The notes under the pieces were generated by a model that was not told the origin of the DNA, ran no database searches, and was given only the letters and a program-made list of their open reading frames with translations. A stretch of DNA of 64,000 bases, taken from the NCBI GenBank assembly GCA_031213475.1, contig JARUPZ010000007.1, positions 9,136,458 to 9,200,457 of the forward strand. Direction: 5' to 3'. The DNA comes from Nereocystis luetkeana. Its lineage: Eukaryota; Sar; Phaeophyceae; Laminariales; Laminariaceae. A program made the translations under genes and the position numbers. Shown here one piece after another: positions 43,233 through 54,977 of the stretch; positions within the stretch are counted from its first letter, which is position 1; each line of letters opens with the position of its first letter.

Positions 43233-46175
43233 AGTCAACAGCGCCAGAGAACATTTCGGTGACGTTGGACGCCCACGACGACCCTCCGGCTCCTCCTTCT
43301 CCTGTCGAAGCTACTGGTGGTGGTGGTGGTGGTGGTGGTGGTGGTGGTGGTGGCGATGGACGTTGTTCAAGCTATGACGACATCACGCAACCGCTGCCCC
43401 CTGGTAGGAACCAAAATGCGCTTTCTTTCTGTCTTTGGCGTTCATCTATGTCCTTCGCTGCGATACCTCTTGCGACACCATGCTGACCTTCTTTTCTTGC
43501 AGACCTGCTGCTCTTGTACCATGCTTGTAGGAATAGACGGCGGCACCGAGGCAAATAGATACCAGGTATCTGCTAGCTTTCAGGCAGCGCACGTTGAACA
43601 TCTCATTACCGCGCTTGGTCGACACGTTGCGTTGGGGAGAAGTGCCTCAAACGCCCGCATGCCGCGCTTTGGTCCGATCGAATTACCCGCAATGAGGAAC
43701 TCCCATGTACTAGATGCGGGAGGAACGTTCTCAATGCTCGAAATCATAGACATAGCTACTAAAGGGTCTTTTCTGGTGGGTAATCACAACCAGAATCATG
43801 GGCAGAATCGCAAATTTGGACGAAGGTGTTTGGTGTGTATCAAGATCGGAAAACAATTGCGGATACCAGGTGTGAGTTTTCTCCGCTCGATCGAAGCGTT
43901 GGCGTACAGTGTCGACACGCGTCGCGATGCTATTGGCATACCAGTAAATCTTGGAACAAAAAGGTGGGGACACAAGACGTGTGTCCCCGGGGTTGCAGGA
44001 TTACTCCGGGTTTTGCAGAGAGGGAGACAGATTCACTCCCGTCATTGCCGACCTGACAGCAGCACTTACAAGTAGCTAGGGTCTGGGGAAACAACACGCC
44101 ATGCCGTCAGCCGCACATTGCTGTGCGCGAGGTACGCCGACAACATCAGTTTGTGTCTGTTGTATGTAATGTTACCGGACCATTTACTTTCTACGGCGAG
44201 GCGATATGTTGATTGACGTCGATTCGATTCGGGGGTAGTAGCCCTGGGTTCGGCTCTGGGTGAGCATCGCAGAGAGGCCTCATTGATCTCAAACTTTGTA
44301 CGAAGTACGAATTAAAGTGACAAAAAGGAAGAGTGCAACAATACGTCGCAAACCCTGTTCTAAGCCTATACCGGCTCCCATAGTTTCGGCTCTGACTCCG
44401 ACCAGTTAGTGACTGTAATCAGTTATCTCCCTACGCGTTTATGTCCTGCCCCATGTTTACGAGTGTTGCCGCTGATCGTGTATGCCTTCCCCCCCCCCTT
44501 TCGACGTGCTTTTCTCTTGAATCATTTTTTCAAGCAGCAGTATGATAGTTGGCTACTTTGTCTTTCCCGAGCTGCCATTGATCGGCATCTCCCCCTTATA
44601 GACACCCGCCGCTACCCCCCCTGCAGTCATGACATACGATCGGCAGTCGAGTTGCTCTTATGGAACCAAGCGGACGCTTTGCGCGTGGGTGAAACTTCCC
44701 GCACCCGCTGATATTGCTACGGAAACGAGGGGTGGAAACCCACCCGTCAAGCGTGTTCCGTTTGTTTAACGTTTTCCGCGCTCTCAATGCCCCCTCGCCC
44801 TATCCGAAACAATCTGGGACTTCAAAGGAAGGGCTCTGTGCACACATATAAGTATCGGATGATGCAGCCGCCGTTTCTAACGATGGAGGGTTGCGATTGC
44901 CGCCTGGCAAACGTATCTCAACCGTGTGCAATTAGTTGATGTATTGGTGTCACGACGGTTGGCGCAGGGATTCATATCAAACCCGTCAAGCGCGTTCGGT
45001 TTGTTTAACGGTTTCCGCGCCCTCAATGTCCCCTCGCCCTATCCCAAACAATCTGGGACTTCAAAGGAAGAGCTGTGTGCTCACATTCAAGTGTCGGATG
45101 ATGCAGCCGCCATTTCTAACGATGGAGGGTTGCGATTGCCGCCTGGCAAACGTATCTCAACCATGTGCTATAGGTGTCAAGACGGTAGTCGCAGGGATTG
45201 ATATCAAAGGCATCCGCGATTTATGGTGTTCTAGGCCAACGAAAAGCGCTTCGCTTGTGCAACCGATGTTTGTGACAATGCTGGCGCACAGAAAATAAGA
45301 GCTCTGTTTGATCGCTTGTTGTCGTGCCCCAAAGGATCCGTGTCGACACGTGGGAGCCACGCATCCATTCTCGTAAAATGTTGTGCCTTTCACACTCCAC
45401 CCTGGTGTGTGTAACGATGATAATAGGCCTGCCAGTGTGAGCAGGAGCGTTCAGTACCAACCACGATTGATTGACTCAGTATCCATATCTTGCAGGGTGG
45501 AGTCTCGGCAAGACGGAGGAGGGACATCCGTTTTACATCGATCTCGCCAGCAAGGCCACCACCTGGATAAGACCCGTCACCCGTCAAGCTACGTCGTCGC
45601 CTTCGCAGCCGGTATCACACGTGTCTAAACGTGAGCACAAGAGTGCCCGCGACTGCCTACGTACTTTTAGGCAATGACGGAATGATTGGTACACTATACG
45701 TAAGTATTTTGGTACACGACTTCATTTGTTTGTTTCGTGTTTGCTCGCTTCGCGTTTTCTGCACATCCATCCACGACCGTGCCATACGTCAAAAGCTAAC
45801 AACGAACGCCTGCAGAGCACCCGAAACACCCGGTAATTGATGCCGCCATGCTTTCCATAGCATCTGTACACCTGTGCTAGATTTCTGATGTAACGGGTAA
45901 AAGGTACTTGTTCGCCGGGGAGGTCTGCTAGAGTCAACCGCAAAAACTGTATGCTCAAACCACGGTAGCGCTCTGTACATGTTACATTTCTATTGACGAG
46001 CGCGTTCCGTTTCCCCGTTCCCGTCCGTGTTGACACTACTGGGATGAAACTTGTGCGTTTCGGCCTTCCGAACACGCTCTCTCAACCACTGTACATGGAC
46101 GATACGAAGCCCCTTCAAGCAGGCACCGAGAAAGTCCCAGTATCGCCGCTGACGAAGATCAACCGCTCCCCAAAG
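43233..46175 (+). CDS. WW-domain exon module, copy C (possible partial gene)
   Basis: Exon 43233-43403 (171 bp, 57 codons; acceptor CGGCCAG, donor CTG|GTAGGA) encodes ...PSPVEATG, a run of Gly and SSYDDITQPLPPG. A 127-bp GT-AG intron leads to GIDGGTEANRYQ at 43531. Exon 45067-45145 (EELCAHIQVSDDAAAISND ... LPPG) ends at a GC donor (G|GCAAAC). After a 350-bp intron the exon at 45496 completes the WW domain: GWSLGKTEEGHPFYIDLAS then KATTWIRP. The block at about 46030-46175 (MKLVRFGLPNTLSQPLYM ... INRSPK) ends at a canonical GTACGTAAG donor. No stop was seen in these pieces, but the start, the end and the full exon chain are unknown. Confidence 0.5.
43315..43352 (+). repeat. (GGT)n triplet repeat inside an exon block
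   Basis: About 13 GGT triplets encode poly-Gly within the 43233-43403 block. The homologous block of copy A has only about four. The 42-bp length difference between the two blocks is a whole number of codons. Confidence 0.85.
44742..45215. repeat. Local tandem duplication within module C
   Basis: Two units of about 240 bp, each starting CCCGTCAAGCG and containing CAATCTGGGACTTCAAAGG and GGTTGCGATTGCCGCCTGGC, so the exon before the WW exon is doubled. The first unit has TATAAG in place of the coding ATTCAAG stretch (a TAA in frame), so the second unit is the likelier functional one. Confidence 0.85.
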
Positions 46176-46249
46176 GTACGTAAGTAGCGTTGGAAATGAC
46201 AAACTGTCCTTTCATCAGCCATCGGGCTTGATGACTAGGTAATATCGCT

Positions 46250-46310
46250 ATTACGGGGGAACATAGTAATACGAACCTAATATGGTGTGTAAGCATTCGG
46301 GTATACCTGG
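46250..46310. mobile_element. MITE family 2, single end
   Basis: TATTACGGGGGAACATAGTA followed by ATACGAACC matches one end of family 2. No inverted partner was found nearby. Confidence 0.45.
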
Positions 46311-46497
46311 GATTCGGGTTCATCGTGGACCCTGATCGGTATAGCCCCTCGTAGTAGTTGATGTGTGTACCTGCGATTAGTATCGCCTGGAGCTACTTGA
46401 GTTTCGTCGCTGCCGTCGATTCTTCTGCTGTTGGCACCGGGGATCATGGCCAATGAATGCTATCGTGTTCCCGGTGGGTTTGTCGTGTTGATATATC

Positions 46498-46967
46498 GTC
46501 ACAGAGTCGAGCGGTGTGCGTGTCATGAATAATGGCGCAGTATCGTCGGGCTCTCCGGCCGATATAGCTTGTGCTCCTCGAAAGGCTGCTCAAGTATACT
46601 CACACTCCAAAACAACATGTATTATTTCGTTCTCAGAACAAACAGGGCCATATACCGTCTGGCACTCATTCACACGCTCAAGCTCTTTGGCCACCTGCAA
46701 AGACTCCCTCCTGCATTCCCGTTGTTTAACACAGCCTGCGGAACGTACGCCTGAGCCATGCCCTAGTTGTCTCAGTCGGTACGCTTCTGGGGCAGGGGAA
46801 TACTGCCGGCAACTCAACGAGTTATAAGAAGCTGAAGGGGTAGAGGAAGGTTGTGACCGTCTGCTCGCATCCCCTCAGTCCCCGGGTTCAATTCGCATTA
46901 TCTCATTTGCCTACATGCCGTGCCCACTTTTGGAAACCCCTCGGATCCTTGAATTACCACCATAACA
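46498..46967. repeat. 470-bp dispersed repeat, copy 1 (partner 53275-53745)
   Basis: The two copies match over about 470 bp, starting GTCACAGAGTCGAGCGGTG and ending GAATTACCACC-TAACA. The right copy begins TGTCACAG and both end in CA, which would suit a solo LTR, but no 5-bp target duplications were found. Frames such as TQPAERTPEPCPSCLSR are shared between the copies. Confidence 0.75.
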
Positions 46968-47930
46968 TCCTCCCGAGGTGGTTTAGCCGGACAAGGCAAG
47001 CCACGCAATGTCCTAGACGGTGGGCGCAAGGTATTATATGCCCACCAGACTAGGAAAGGCCTCCCCCAGTACGCACACTACTTGCGTCGCCTTGCTCACT
47101 TAACGCGGCATACACCGTTACTCCCCCTCCAACTAAGTTTCCGAATGCTCGCCAGGCCCCGAAACGCACTACAGTTCCCCCGACGTACAGTATCGGTACC
47201 ATCTAACACTATTGCCCCAATCGATAGGAGAGATTATAAACGTCAACCCTCCAGGATGAAAACTAGGCAAAAACGGAATGTCAGATCGCAAGGAACCCCG
47301 CTGCTTCGTACAATAGTCTCCTATTGCCCCCTACTCCCGCCATAGATACACAGATCGCGACGGCAATGCGAGATGACAGGGTCTTTTTTGCATGACTTCA
47401 ACATAGCAACCACCTGGCGCCTACCAAAACAAGGAAATTCTGCGAATTCGTAATGTCGTTGTTGAGCTAAGTGGGTTAGTTTTCTCAAGTGCCGCTGGGC
47501 TAGAACAACGCACCCTGTAGCATTACGCTCATCCTCCCCAGCTTAGAACAAGCGCTTCCAGAATCGCCACCCTGGAGCAATAGCCGTAGACACTCCCCGT
47601 CCATCACCCCCCCCCCCCGAAGCCCCGAAGGCGACACCGCCAAGCCAGCAATAGTGTAAGACGATCCTCGTCCATCAATCCCCCCTGAAGCCCCAAAGCC
47701 GACATCGCCCAGCCAGGTACGCCGGTGTTGCACGCGACCGTACCCGAAGGTGGATCCTGGACGCTGCTCCATCTTTGGGTTGGCTATTCGAGCATCGGCG
47801 CGAAATACAGAGAGAGGGCGCGAAAGCCACAGGCGCGGGGGGACGTGCGAAAGCATACGCGGGAGTGGGCGCAGGCACAAACACGCGCGTCCATACCCCC
47901 GGCAGCGTGCCCGAGTGACGGCGAGGGGGG
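46968..47930. other. Unassigned sequence
   Basis: No recognised gene or element. A C-run lies at about 47607-47618, and two similar short segments (CATCAMYCCCCCCTGAAGC) are near 47600 and 47680. Confidence 0.3.
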
Positions 47931-47954
47931 AAAGAGAGAGGGAGAGAGAGAGAG

Positions 47955-48006
<52 letters not shown>
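47931..48006. repeat. (GA)n microsatellite
   Basis: GAGAGAGA tract of about 65 bp with one TAC interruption, lying downstream of the chromovirus remnant. Long charged frames across it are artefacts. Confidence 0.95.
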
Positions 48007-48069
48007 GGAGGAAGAGAAAGAACGAGAGATCATGTGCGAGACGGCGCGCCCGCGGCCCCGCCCTCGCCC

Positions 48070-49330
48070 TCACACTCCGAACCTCGTCATTTCGGAGGCC
48101 GCCAGCTCTTCCCAATCGTTGCTGGCGAAGCGGACGCGCCAGTACGGCGAGTGAAAGTCATAGACCTGCCCGGACCGCCCCGCGCGCCCCTCGCCGCCCT
48201 CGACCGGCTTGATGATTTTCGTGCCGATCAGGAACCTTCTCAGCGACTCCTTTTTACTCAGTGCGGGGTGTCTCCTCGCCCCCTCGTCTCGGCCTGTGGT
48301 GCACCTCCGCTCGCTACTCGGATCGTACAAGTTCCACCGAGCGTAAAACGTGTTCAACTGCAACGGAGTGAAGCTGTCCAGTGACTCCGCCTCCGAGACC
48401 CAGTCCGATGCCCCCCCCGTCGAGGTACCGGCTGCGGTACTTCCGTCTCGCGACCCCGGTCGCGCTGATCACCCACCTCCTGACCAGGAGCGAGTACGTT
48501 GGTACTGCTGCAGTCGAGTGCCCTCTGAGCCAAGATTTGCTTCCCACACCACCTGCGCGAACTTCTCCTCCATGGGGTGCTGAAGATCGGACGGCCTTGT
48601 GTGGAATGGCTTCAGCGATGCAGCGGAGATCGTCCTGGAGCGCGTCGTTTTGCCCTCCATCCCGGTGACGACGCTCAGGCCCTCGATCACCATCTCCACC
48701 ACCTTCCACGGACCAGTGTACGTCTCATGGACTCGCTTAGCCCCCATTCCCTGCCGGTGGAGCGAGCTGTCGCTCTCCTTCGCCAGGACGAGGTCGCCCG
48801 TCACGACCCGAGTGCCCGCCGATGACCGCTGAATCGATGCGTTGCGACGTTGTCGCGCCTTTTCCCTCCCCTGGTGTATCCTCTCGAGTGCCTCCCGAGG
48901 CCTCCGAGTCATCTATCCGAGGCACTAACATATCGAGGGACGTATGCGGGCTGCCTCGAGCGTGTTGGGGATCCTCAGCAAGTCCACCTCCAGAACTTCC
49001 CACGGCTGAAGGTATCTGCCCGGCAGCATAGCTATACGCTGGCTACGCGTTCACTTCCTACGCCGGCACCCGCACGACAAGACGTACCCCCGCGCGTCTC
49101 TGCACCTCCCTGGCCAATGATAGCGGTCGCGCAGTAGTGCCAGCGTCCTGCCGACCCCTGGGTGTCCGTGCTGACAGTGTACTAACGCGAGCACGTCGGC
49201 TATCCAAACGCCTGGAACGGCCAGGACCGACGTGCTCTGCTCTACCTCGTACAATACTAGGTCCTTGCCGTCGAGGAGATACCTTAGTACCTCCTTCTCG
49301 CCCCCAAGTGCTTCTCAAACCTTACCGAGG
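48070..49330 (-). pseudogene. Chromovirus-like (Ty3/gypsy) integrase C-terminal region, decayed
   Basis: Minus strand in order. YLLDGKDLVLYEVEQSTSV comes first, then an H2C2-type zinc finger (HGHPGVGRTLALLRDRYHWP ... SCGCRRRK, about 49175-49051, with one residue lost between the Cys). PWEVLEVDLL (about 49000) is the start of the integrase core. Most of the core is then missing. GDLVLAK ... YTGPWKVVEMV (about 48800-48690) is the integrase C-terminal fold. YSLLVRRWVISATG ... KYRSRYLDG (about 48520-48410) is chromodomain-like. GQVYDFHSPYWRVRF (about 48165-48120) closes. Frameshifts and the core deletion make it inactive. Confidence 0.75.
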
Positions 49331-50600
49331 AGCTGTCTTCCTCCTGCCGTCTCATCAAACCCAGCACGGCTTGTAATGCATCGATAGCCCGCTCCCCCAC
49401 CGCTCGTTCCGACAGCTGCTCACTGTGCGGCAACCCTTCCCCCCTCGTGGGGGATCCACTTGAGCTACCCCCGGGTACCGCCGAGATAATCCCACGACCC
49501 GTTGGCACCACCACTGACGAAGTCTGTTTCTCTGTACCACCGCCGCCCCTTGAAAACTCCCCGGCCACCTCCATCGACGGCGAACGCGCCGACGCTGTGC
49601 GGGAAAAAGGGGCCGGGTCCGCCCGAGGTGCCCGCGCAGCTAGAGCTACGTGGTCGGGGAGCAGACGAAGTTGCACGGACGGCGCTGATGCACGCGTCCA
49701 TTGCCGAAGCGCCACCGCCGGCATGCCCACCCCTACCGCAGCAAGCCTGTCGTGAAACGCGTGGTGCCCAGCTGCCTGTCAGTCAAGCCCTCTTCCCCCG
49801 ATGTCTGTGGGGAGATAGCGCAGCAATGAGTCTGAGGGATCCTGTTCACAACGGCTCCAAGCAGTAAGGGCCCAGGGGGCGGGCGTGGTCTCGGCGTGCG
49901 TTATTCCTGAGGGCATGGTTCGCTGGCGTGCGGCGTGATCATGACTCAATATATTGAGCGGGACAAGGAACGGCAACGAGGTCAGTTGTGCCCTACCTAG
50001 CAACGAAGCGTACCTACTATCTGCTGGCGCTTGGCCCACAAATTACTCAGCGGTCGAGCCAGGAAATAGTTAGGCGATCCGCGTCATGAAACGTCTTGGT
50101 GCTGTAGCTGAAATCAGCGTATAACTTCAGGTCAGCTGTCCCGGCTGCATGCTCTTAGACTAGCTAATCTAGCCATGCTCACCTCTCCCCTTTGTGAACT
50201 ACCTTCGCAAGGGAGAGCACGAATGTGTTGTACCCGTTGTAGCATATCTACGTGCAGTTATGTCAATATGATACTTACCATGATATTGTCTCGGCCAACT
50301 ACTAATTTCTCGACCATTAAGGCCAACCCTAAACCGGAGTCAATCAGATCGCATAAGCTCACTATAACAATACCAAAACTACGTACGGGTTGGTACATCT
50401 GCAAGGATTTGCACATCATGCAGGTACCGTCTTGAAAGTGGTATGAAGAATAACATCGCGTACTACAGGGGAACAATATGATTATCGTGCATTGGGCAGT
50501 TCCGGCGCAGGTGAGGCAATACCGCATCGCGAACATGGCTATCACGGTCCCAACCTGCGGCCCCAGATGGGCGGCCCGGCGAACAAGACAGCACTGCGAA
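49331..50600. other. Unassigned sequence upstream of the chromovirus remnant
   Basis: GC-rich to 49850; the minus-strand frame 49284-49730 may be upstream Pol sequence of the same element but shows no motif. From 49850 onward nothing was recognised. Confidence 0.3.
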
Positions 50601-51110
50601 CGGGCATTACTGAGTATTGGTGTAAGTGTGTGCAGCGTGCCGGTATATTGTTGAATTTGGAAGCCGAACGTCAGTACGATGTGGCCATTTTTCCGTTACA
50701 CTGGGAACAGGCAATACTGGAAATTGTGGAAAAAATGTGCAACACACGGGGTGCGTAGTTGAATGTTCATACAGCATGTCGGTACAGCTGAAGCAGTGCA
50801 TCACTACGTCCTCGCAATTCCGTGCAGCATGCCGGCATGGGTCAGAGGAGCGTACAACACCGGACTTTGTCAAACAATTGCGCAACTTGCCTGTTCCTAA
50901 AGAAAAGTGGACACCTAGATCGCACACGCGGCAGCCAAGTTCTGCACAAGTCAGTACGTTGTTGAATGGTCGTACAGCCTGCAGGTACACTATTGCAAAT
51001 GAAGCACTACGTAGCCAGTGTTGAAATCTCGTACAGCATACCGGTATATATCCGAGGAAAAATGTAAGACTGGACGATGTTGAAAAATCGAGCAGCATGC
51101 CGGTAAGTTT
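50600..51110. repeat. Degenerate repeats around GTACAGCATGCCGGTA
   Basis: The phrase GTACAGCATGCCGGTA and variants appear at about 50634, 50768, 50820, 50972, 51034 and 51091 with TTGTTGAATG/TTGAAA nearby. This gives a loose repeat of irregular spacing. The 177-codon minus frame across it is not judged coding. Confidence 0.5.
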
Positions 51111-51262
51111 CCACGAGAAGTGAAGGGCTAGACCGCTCACGCGGCTAACTAGTTGTCACAATAAGGGTTGACAAAACACGCCGAGCCCTATTAATACTAC
51201 TGCTGAGCGGTCTATGCGTACACGGACAAACCCCGGGCATGATGGCCTGCCTGTCTACATGA

Positions 51263-51692
51263 CCGTAAGAAATCGAATAACTAAAACGAGCGAGCGACAG
51301 CACCCCGTGCTTGCAGCAGTATGATACCTACTTACTGAGATAAGATATCTCGTATGCTGCGGGTTCGGCTGTAAGCGCTTCCGTACGCGAGTAGGCATCA
51401 GGCATGGATATGGTGTATGCAGCTTGTGGACGGGTCTAGCGACGTTCATGCGGTAGGTGGTGCCGTCAGCATCGTGGTTTATATACGAATCACTAAAACG
51501 AGCAAGCGACAGCGACCCGTTCCTACAGCAGTATAATAGCTACTTGCTCCGATAAGGTATCTCGCATGCTGCGGGTTCCTGCACGACTGCAAACGTTTCC
51601 GTATACGAGTGGGCATCAAGCATGGATACCAAACATGCAGCTTGTGGACGGGTCTAGCGACGTTCATGCGGTAGGTGGTGCCGTCAGCAGCA
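51263..51692. repeat. Tandem duplication, about 215-bp units
   Basis: Two units, 51263-51475 and 51483-51692, share ACTAAAACGAGC, GCAGTAT-ATA-CTACTT, GCTGCGGGTTC and a nearly identical end GCAGCTTGTGGACGGGTCTA ... GTGGTGCCGTCAGCA. They differ by scattered substitutions and small indels. Confidence 0.9.
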
Positions 51693-52065
51693 CATCTTAT
51701 TCGTCTCTTCTCGTCCCCCTGCCTTTCTCTACGGGCCTTCTGGCGAGCAAACCGGCGGTACGGCCTTTACCCGATTACTCTCACCTCCCTGCCCTTTCGC
51801 CTCTGAACGTCGCTGGCGTACGAAGGGGGCTGATATCATGCCTCGAGTGCGAGTATTGCCTCGCGTTGTTGCTGGCTAGCGTAATACTCGAAGTAGCTAT
51901 TTTGTTGTATAAATATCTGTTGTATATATTACGGTGCCTGTATTATTAATGAGCGTGCGGTTGACTGCTCGGGGCTATCGTTTCCTTATGATTTATATCC
52001 GGTATGTATGATTTAGTGTGAATCGTATGGGGGGCATTATTTCACCTGGCGGGGCGTCGCGACTA

Positions 52066-52810
52066 GCCCCCCGCCCTCGCCTGAGTTTGCAAAGCTCAAA
52101 TGTGACGAGGGGTGGGCGCTGTGCACTAGAAAAAGACTATGTGCCGCGGCAAGCTGCAGGATACTCCACCCAATAAACAGACCTACGTTGACGACATGAA
52201 AGGAGTGTGTGGGGCTACTACCCTCACGCGTACTGAAGCTCAGCGGAGTCCGGACTCTGCTAAACGAGGCGTCAGCCACCACCCCTCGCGGGGGAGCGGA
52301 GTCAGCCCTCATTCACCCACACTAAACCTCCCACGGCGTGCAGTCGCAAGACCCACGCGGTGTGCGTCCACGGTCCCGCTTGGGGACCGTGGTGCGAACC
52401 GATCATGACCTACCGAAGGTTGACTTCCCCGCTGCACGTGCCGTCGAATCTTTGCTCCAAGCTAGGATTAACTACTGCTGTTTACGCTGTGGGTAATCTC
52501 CGCGTATATACGAGTTTTAGTCTAAATCTCGTCATATATTCCCCAAGGGCAACCTCGCCCCCCTGTGAATCAACCAGAGGGGGCTTGGTGCCAAAACACG
52601 GCGCAGCTGCATGATGCGATACACGGGCTGCGGGATACATCCATTGAACAGAACCCCGTTGGACGCGTGTGAGGTGTGCGTGAGACCACTACACTCGTGC
52701 ATATCGGATCTCTGAGAACCCGGACTCTGCTGAAGGACTCCTACCACGCAGCCCTCTCTTGAGGAGGGTGGACTCAGCCCTCGTTCACCCATGCTACACC
52801 TCTCACAGTA
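52066..52810. repeat. Pair of diverged direct repeats, about 270 bp
   Basis: The blocks at 52066-52345 and 52556-52810 share, in order, GGGCGCTGTGC/GGGGCTTGGTGC, a GGCTGCGGGATACATCCA-type segment, ACCCGGACTCTGCT, and CTC-GAGG-GGACTCAGCCCTC plus GTTCACCCA. Strong divergence indicates an old duplication. Confidence 0.65.
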
Positions 52811-53274
52811 CATACGACGGATTCGGGGCTAGTCATCGCCTCTGCGGTGGCCACGCTCCGCCAGCACTGCTGTGCTATCATATCTTCTGTGAATACTCGG
52901 GAGCCACGGCGACGAGCGACAGGCGGACGGGGAGCCGCCCCGCCGCATGCCGGAGGCAGTCGTGGCCGGTTGCCCGCTCTACCATGTCCCGTTCATCAGG
53001 GAGTAGTTGGTGGCGTCGCTAGTTATCAGTTTCGGTGTATTCAAAGATACCAGGTACGAGTCTACCCAGTAAGGAAGCAAATAAAATAAACGGAAAGTTC
53101 CCAAGAACCCCCTCACACCTCCGGAGAAACCTCGACCAGCAGGAGCAACATCAACCACTAAGAGCAACGTCAACCCGGAGGAACAGCATATATTAGAGAG
53201 TCTGCCCAAAGGGTTCTCTTCAGGCGCTCCACGGTGTTTGCAGGCACAGACTATGCTACCGGAATGGAGACCAT

Positions 53275-53745
53275 GTCACAGAGTCGAGCGGTGCGCGTGT
53301 CATGCATGATGGCGTAGTATCGTAGGGCTCTCCGGCCGATATAGCTTATGCTCCTCGAAAGGCTGCTCAAATATACTCACACTCCAGAACATCATGTATT
53401 ATTTCGTTCTCAGAACAAACAGGGTCATATACCATCTGGCACTCATTCACACGCTCAAGCTCTTTCAGTCCGTTACAAAGACTGCCCCCTGCATTCCCGT
53501 TGTTCAACACAGCCTGCGGAACGTACGCCTGAGCCATGTCCTAGTTGTCTCAGTCGGTTCTCTTCTGGCGCAGGGGGATATTGCCGGCAACTGGACGAGC
53601 TACAAGAAGCTGAAGGGGTGGAGAAAGGTTGTGACCGTCTGCTCACACCCCCACAGTCTCCGGGTGCAATTCGCATCATCCCCTTTGCCTACAGGCCGTG
53701 TCCACTTTCGGAAACCCCTCGGATCCTTGAATTACCACCGTAACA
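53275..53745. repeat. 470-bp dispersed repeat, copy 2
   Basis: Direct-orientation partner of 46498-46967. It starts TGTCACAGAGTCGAGC and ends ACCGTAACA. It lies about 6.8 kb from copy 1. Confidence 0.75.
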
Positions 53746-54408
53746 ATATGCCAAAGTGTCGGGGGCCGCTCGAGTGGGGCATAGTCTGACCAAAGAAAAT
53801 TGACCAGGTTGGACGAACCGCAGAGCCCTCACAGCATGATCCCAATTCGGAACCGTGTACCATATTTTGAAACAATGGACAACGGTCACGCAGACTACAG
53901 TTTTCACGCCTGCTGAGTTATTATACTTAGCACGAAGGCAGCTGGACACAGTGTAGTGCACAGCGAATCAGCAAGGGCGCCATGGGATAGAAACGGCGTC
54001 GATGGTCGTTTGAAGCCGGTTGTCTGCATCTTGGCTACACTCCACGTCCACCGGTTCGCCCGAAGCGTTGGGCTTTAGGGGCTTCCATAAAAACGCACAC
54101 ATCACCCAAACACTCAGTTTCCATTGCTTTGGTTGTGGTGGTTCCTTCGGGTTCGCTAGGTTGCGTACGTTTCTGCAGGGAGCACCTGTTTGCGCGTAAG
54201 GTTTGCTGCAAAGCTAACCAACATCGCATACCCAAACACAGATGGCAGTGGTTTGTGTACGTGGCGCTCACTCTGACGCTCACACGGGTGGGACGCACTG
54301 CGATGTATTCCGTCGGCTACCAGCAGCGAGCCGTCAACAAGAAAGGCCCGCCACCGTCGTCACCGCGACCATCGCCGTTGCCGAAGAAGGATCACTTTTA
54401 GCTGGTAC

Positions 54409-54977
54409 GTATCAATTTTGCACGTGGCTGCCAACGTGTTCTCTGAAAACTGTTTGAGGTGGAGTTGACCCACGATACTCCATGGTGTTATATGTGTTAT
54501 CTGTTTTACAGCGTGATATTCTTTCAGCCTTGTCGCCCGAGCTAGCTCTTCGACGAACAGTGCATGGAACGGTGTTGCCTGGTCGCTCTTGCGATAAGTG
54601 CAACGTTTGCCGTCCGGTTTGAGGTAGCTCCCGGTGGCGGAAATACACAGGTCGACGAGGTGGACGGCCGCGCCCGTGGGGAGCATCGGGCACGGACGTA
54701 AGAACGCAGAACCATTGACGTGTGATCCCCCATCTAAACTGTCCACTGTCTGCCTACACGCGTACCTACGATTGTTCGGAGCGGGATAACGAGGACCGTA
54801 CTGGCCTATCAAATGTGAGCGAACAACAACGTTCAAGTATCTAGAGCGGTTACTCACTACAACAGACTGAACCCCATGCAGGGTCAAGCGGTAGTGGAAC
54901 CATGGAATGGCATGTCGCCATAGCTTTGTAGCGTGTTCGAAAATATTTGATCGTAGACGCGATGCTGATAGCACCAC
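54409..54977 (-). CDS. Hypothetical exon, unrecognised
   Basis: A long minus-strand frame with protein-like stretches (GAAVHLVDLCISATGSYLK, FHALFVEELARATRLKEYH) leads to KIDT directly before GTACCAGC, a possible splice donor at 54408. No domain was recognised and the frame upstream of about 54800 is less convincing. It could be part of an unannotated gene or a chance frame. Confidence 0.3.

Noticed and set aside
47725-48384. 219-codon plus-strand frame with an Arg/Glu run
   Set aside because: Created by the (GA)n tract and by antisense of the chromovirus remnant.
50607-51140. 177-codon minus-strand frame with many Cys
   Set aside because: It spans degenerate repeats (TACCGGCATGCTG) that supply the Cys codons; no domain recognised.
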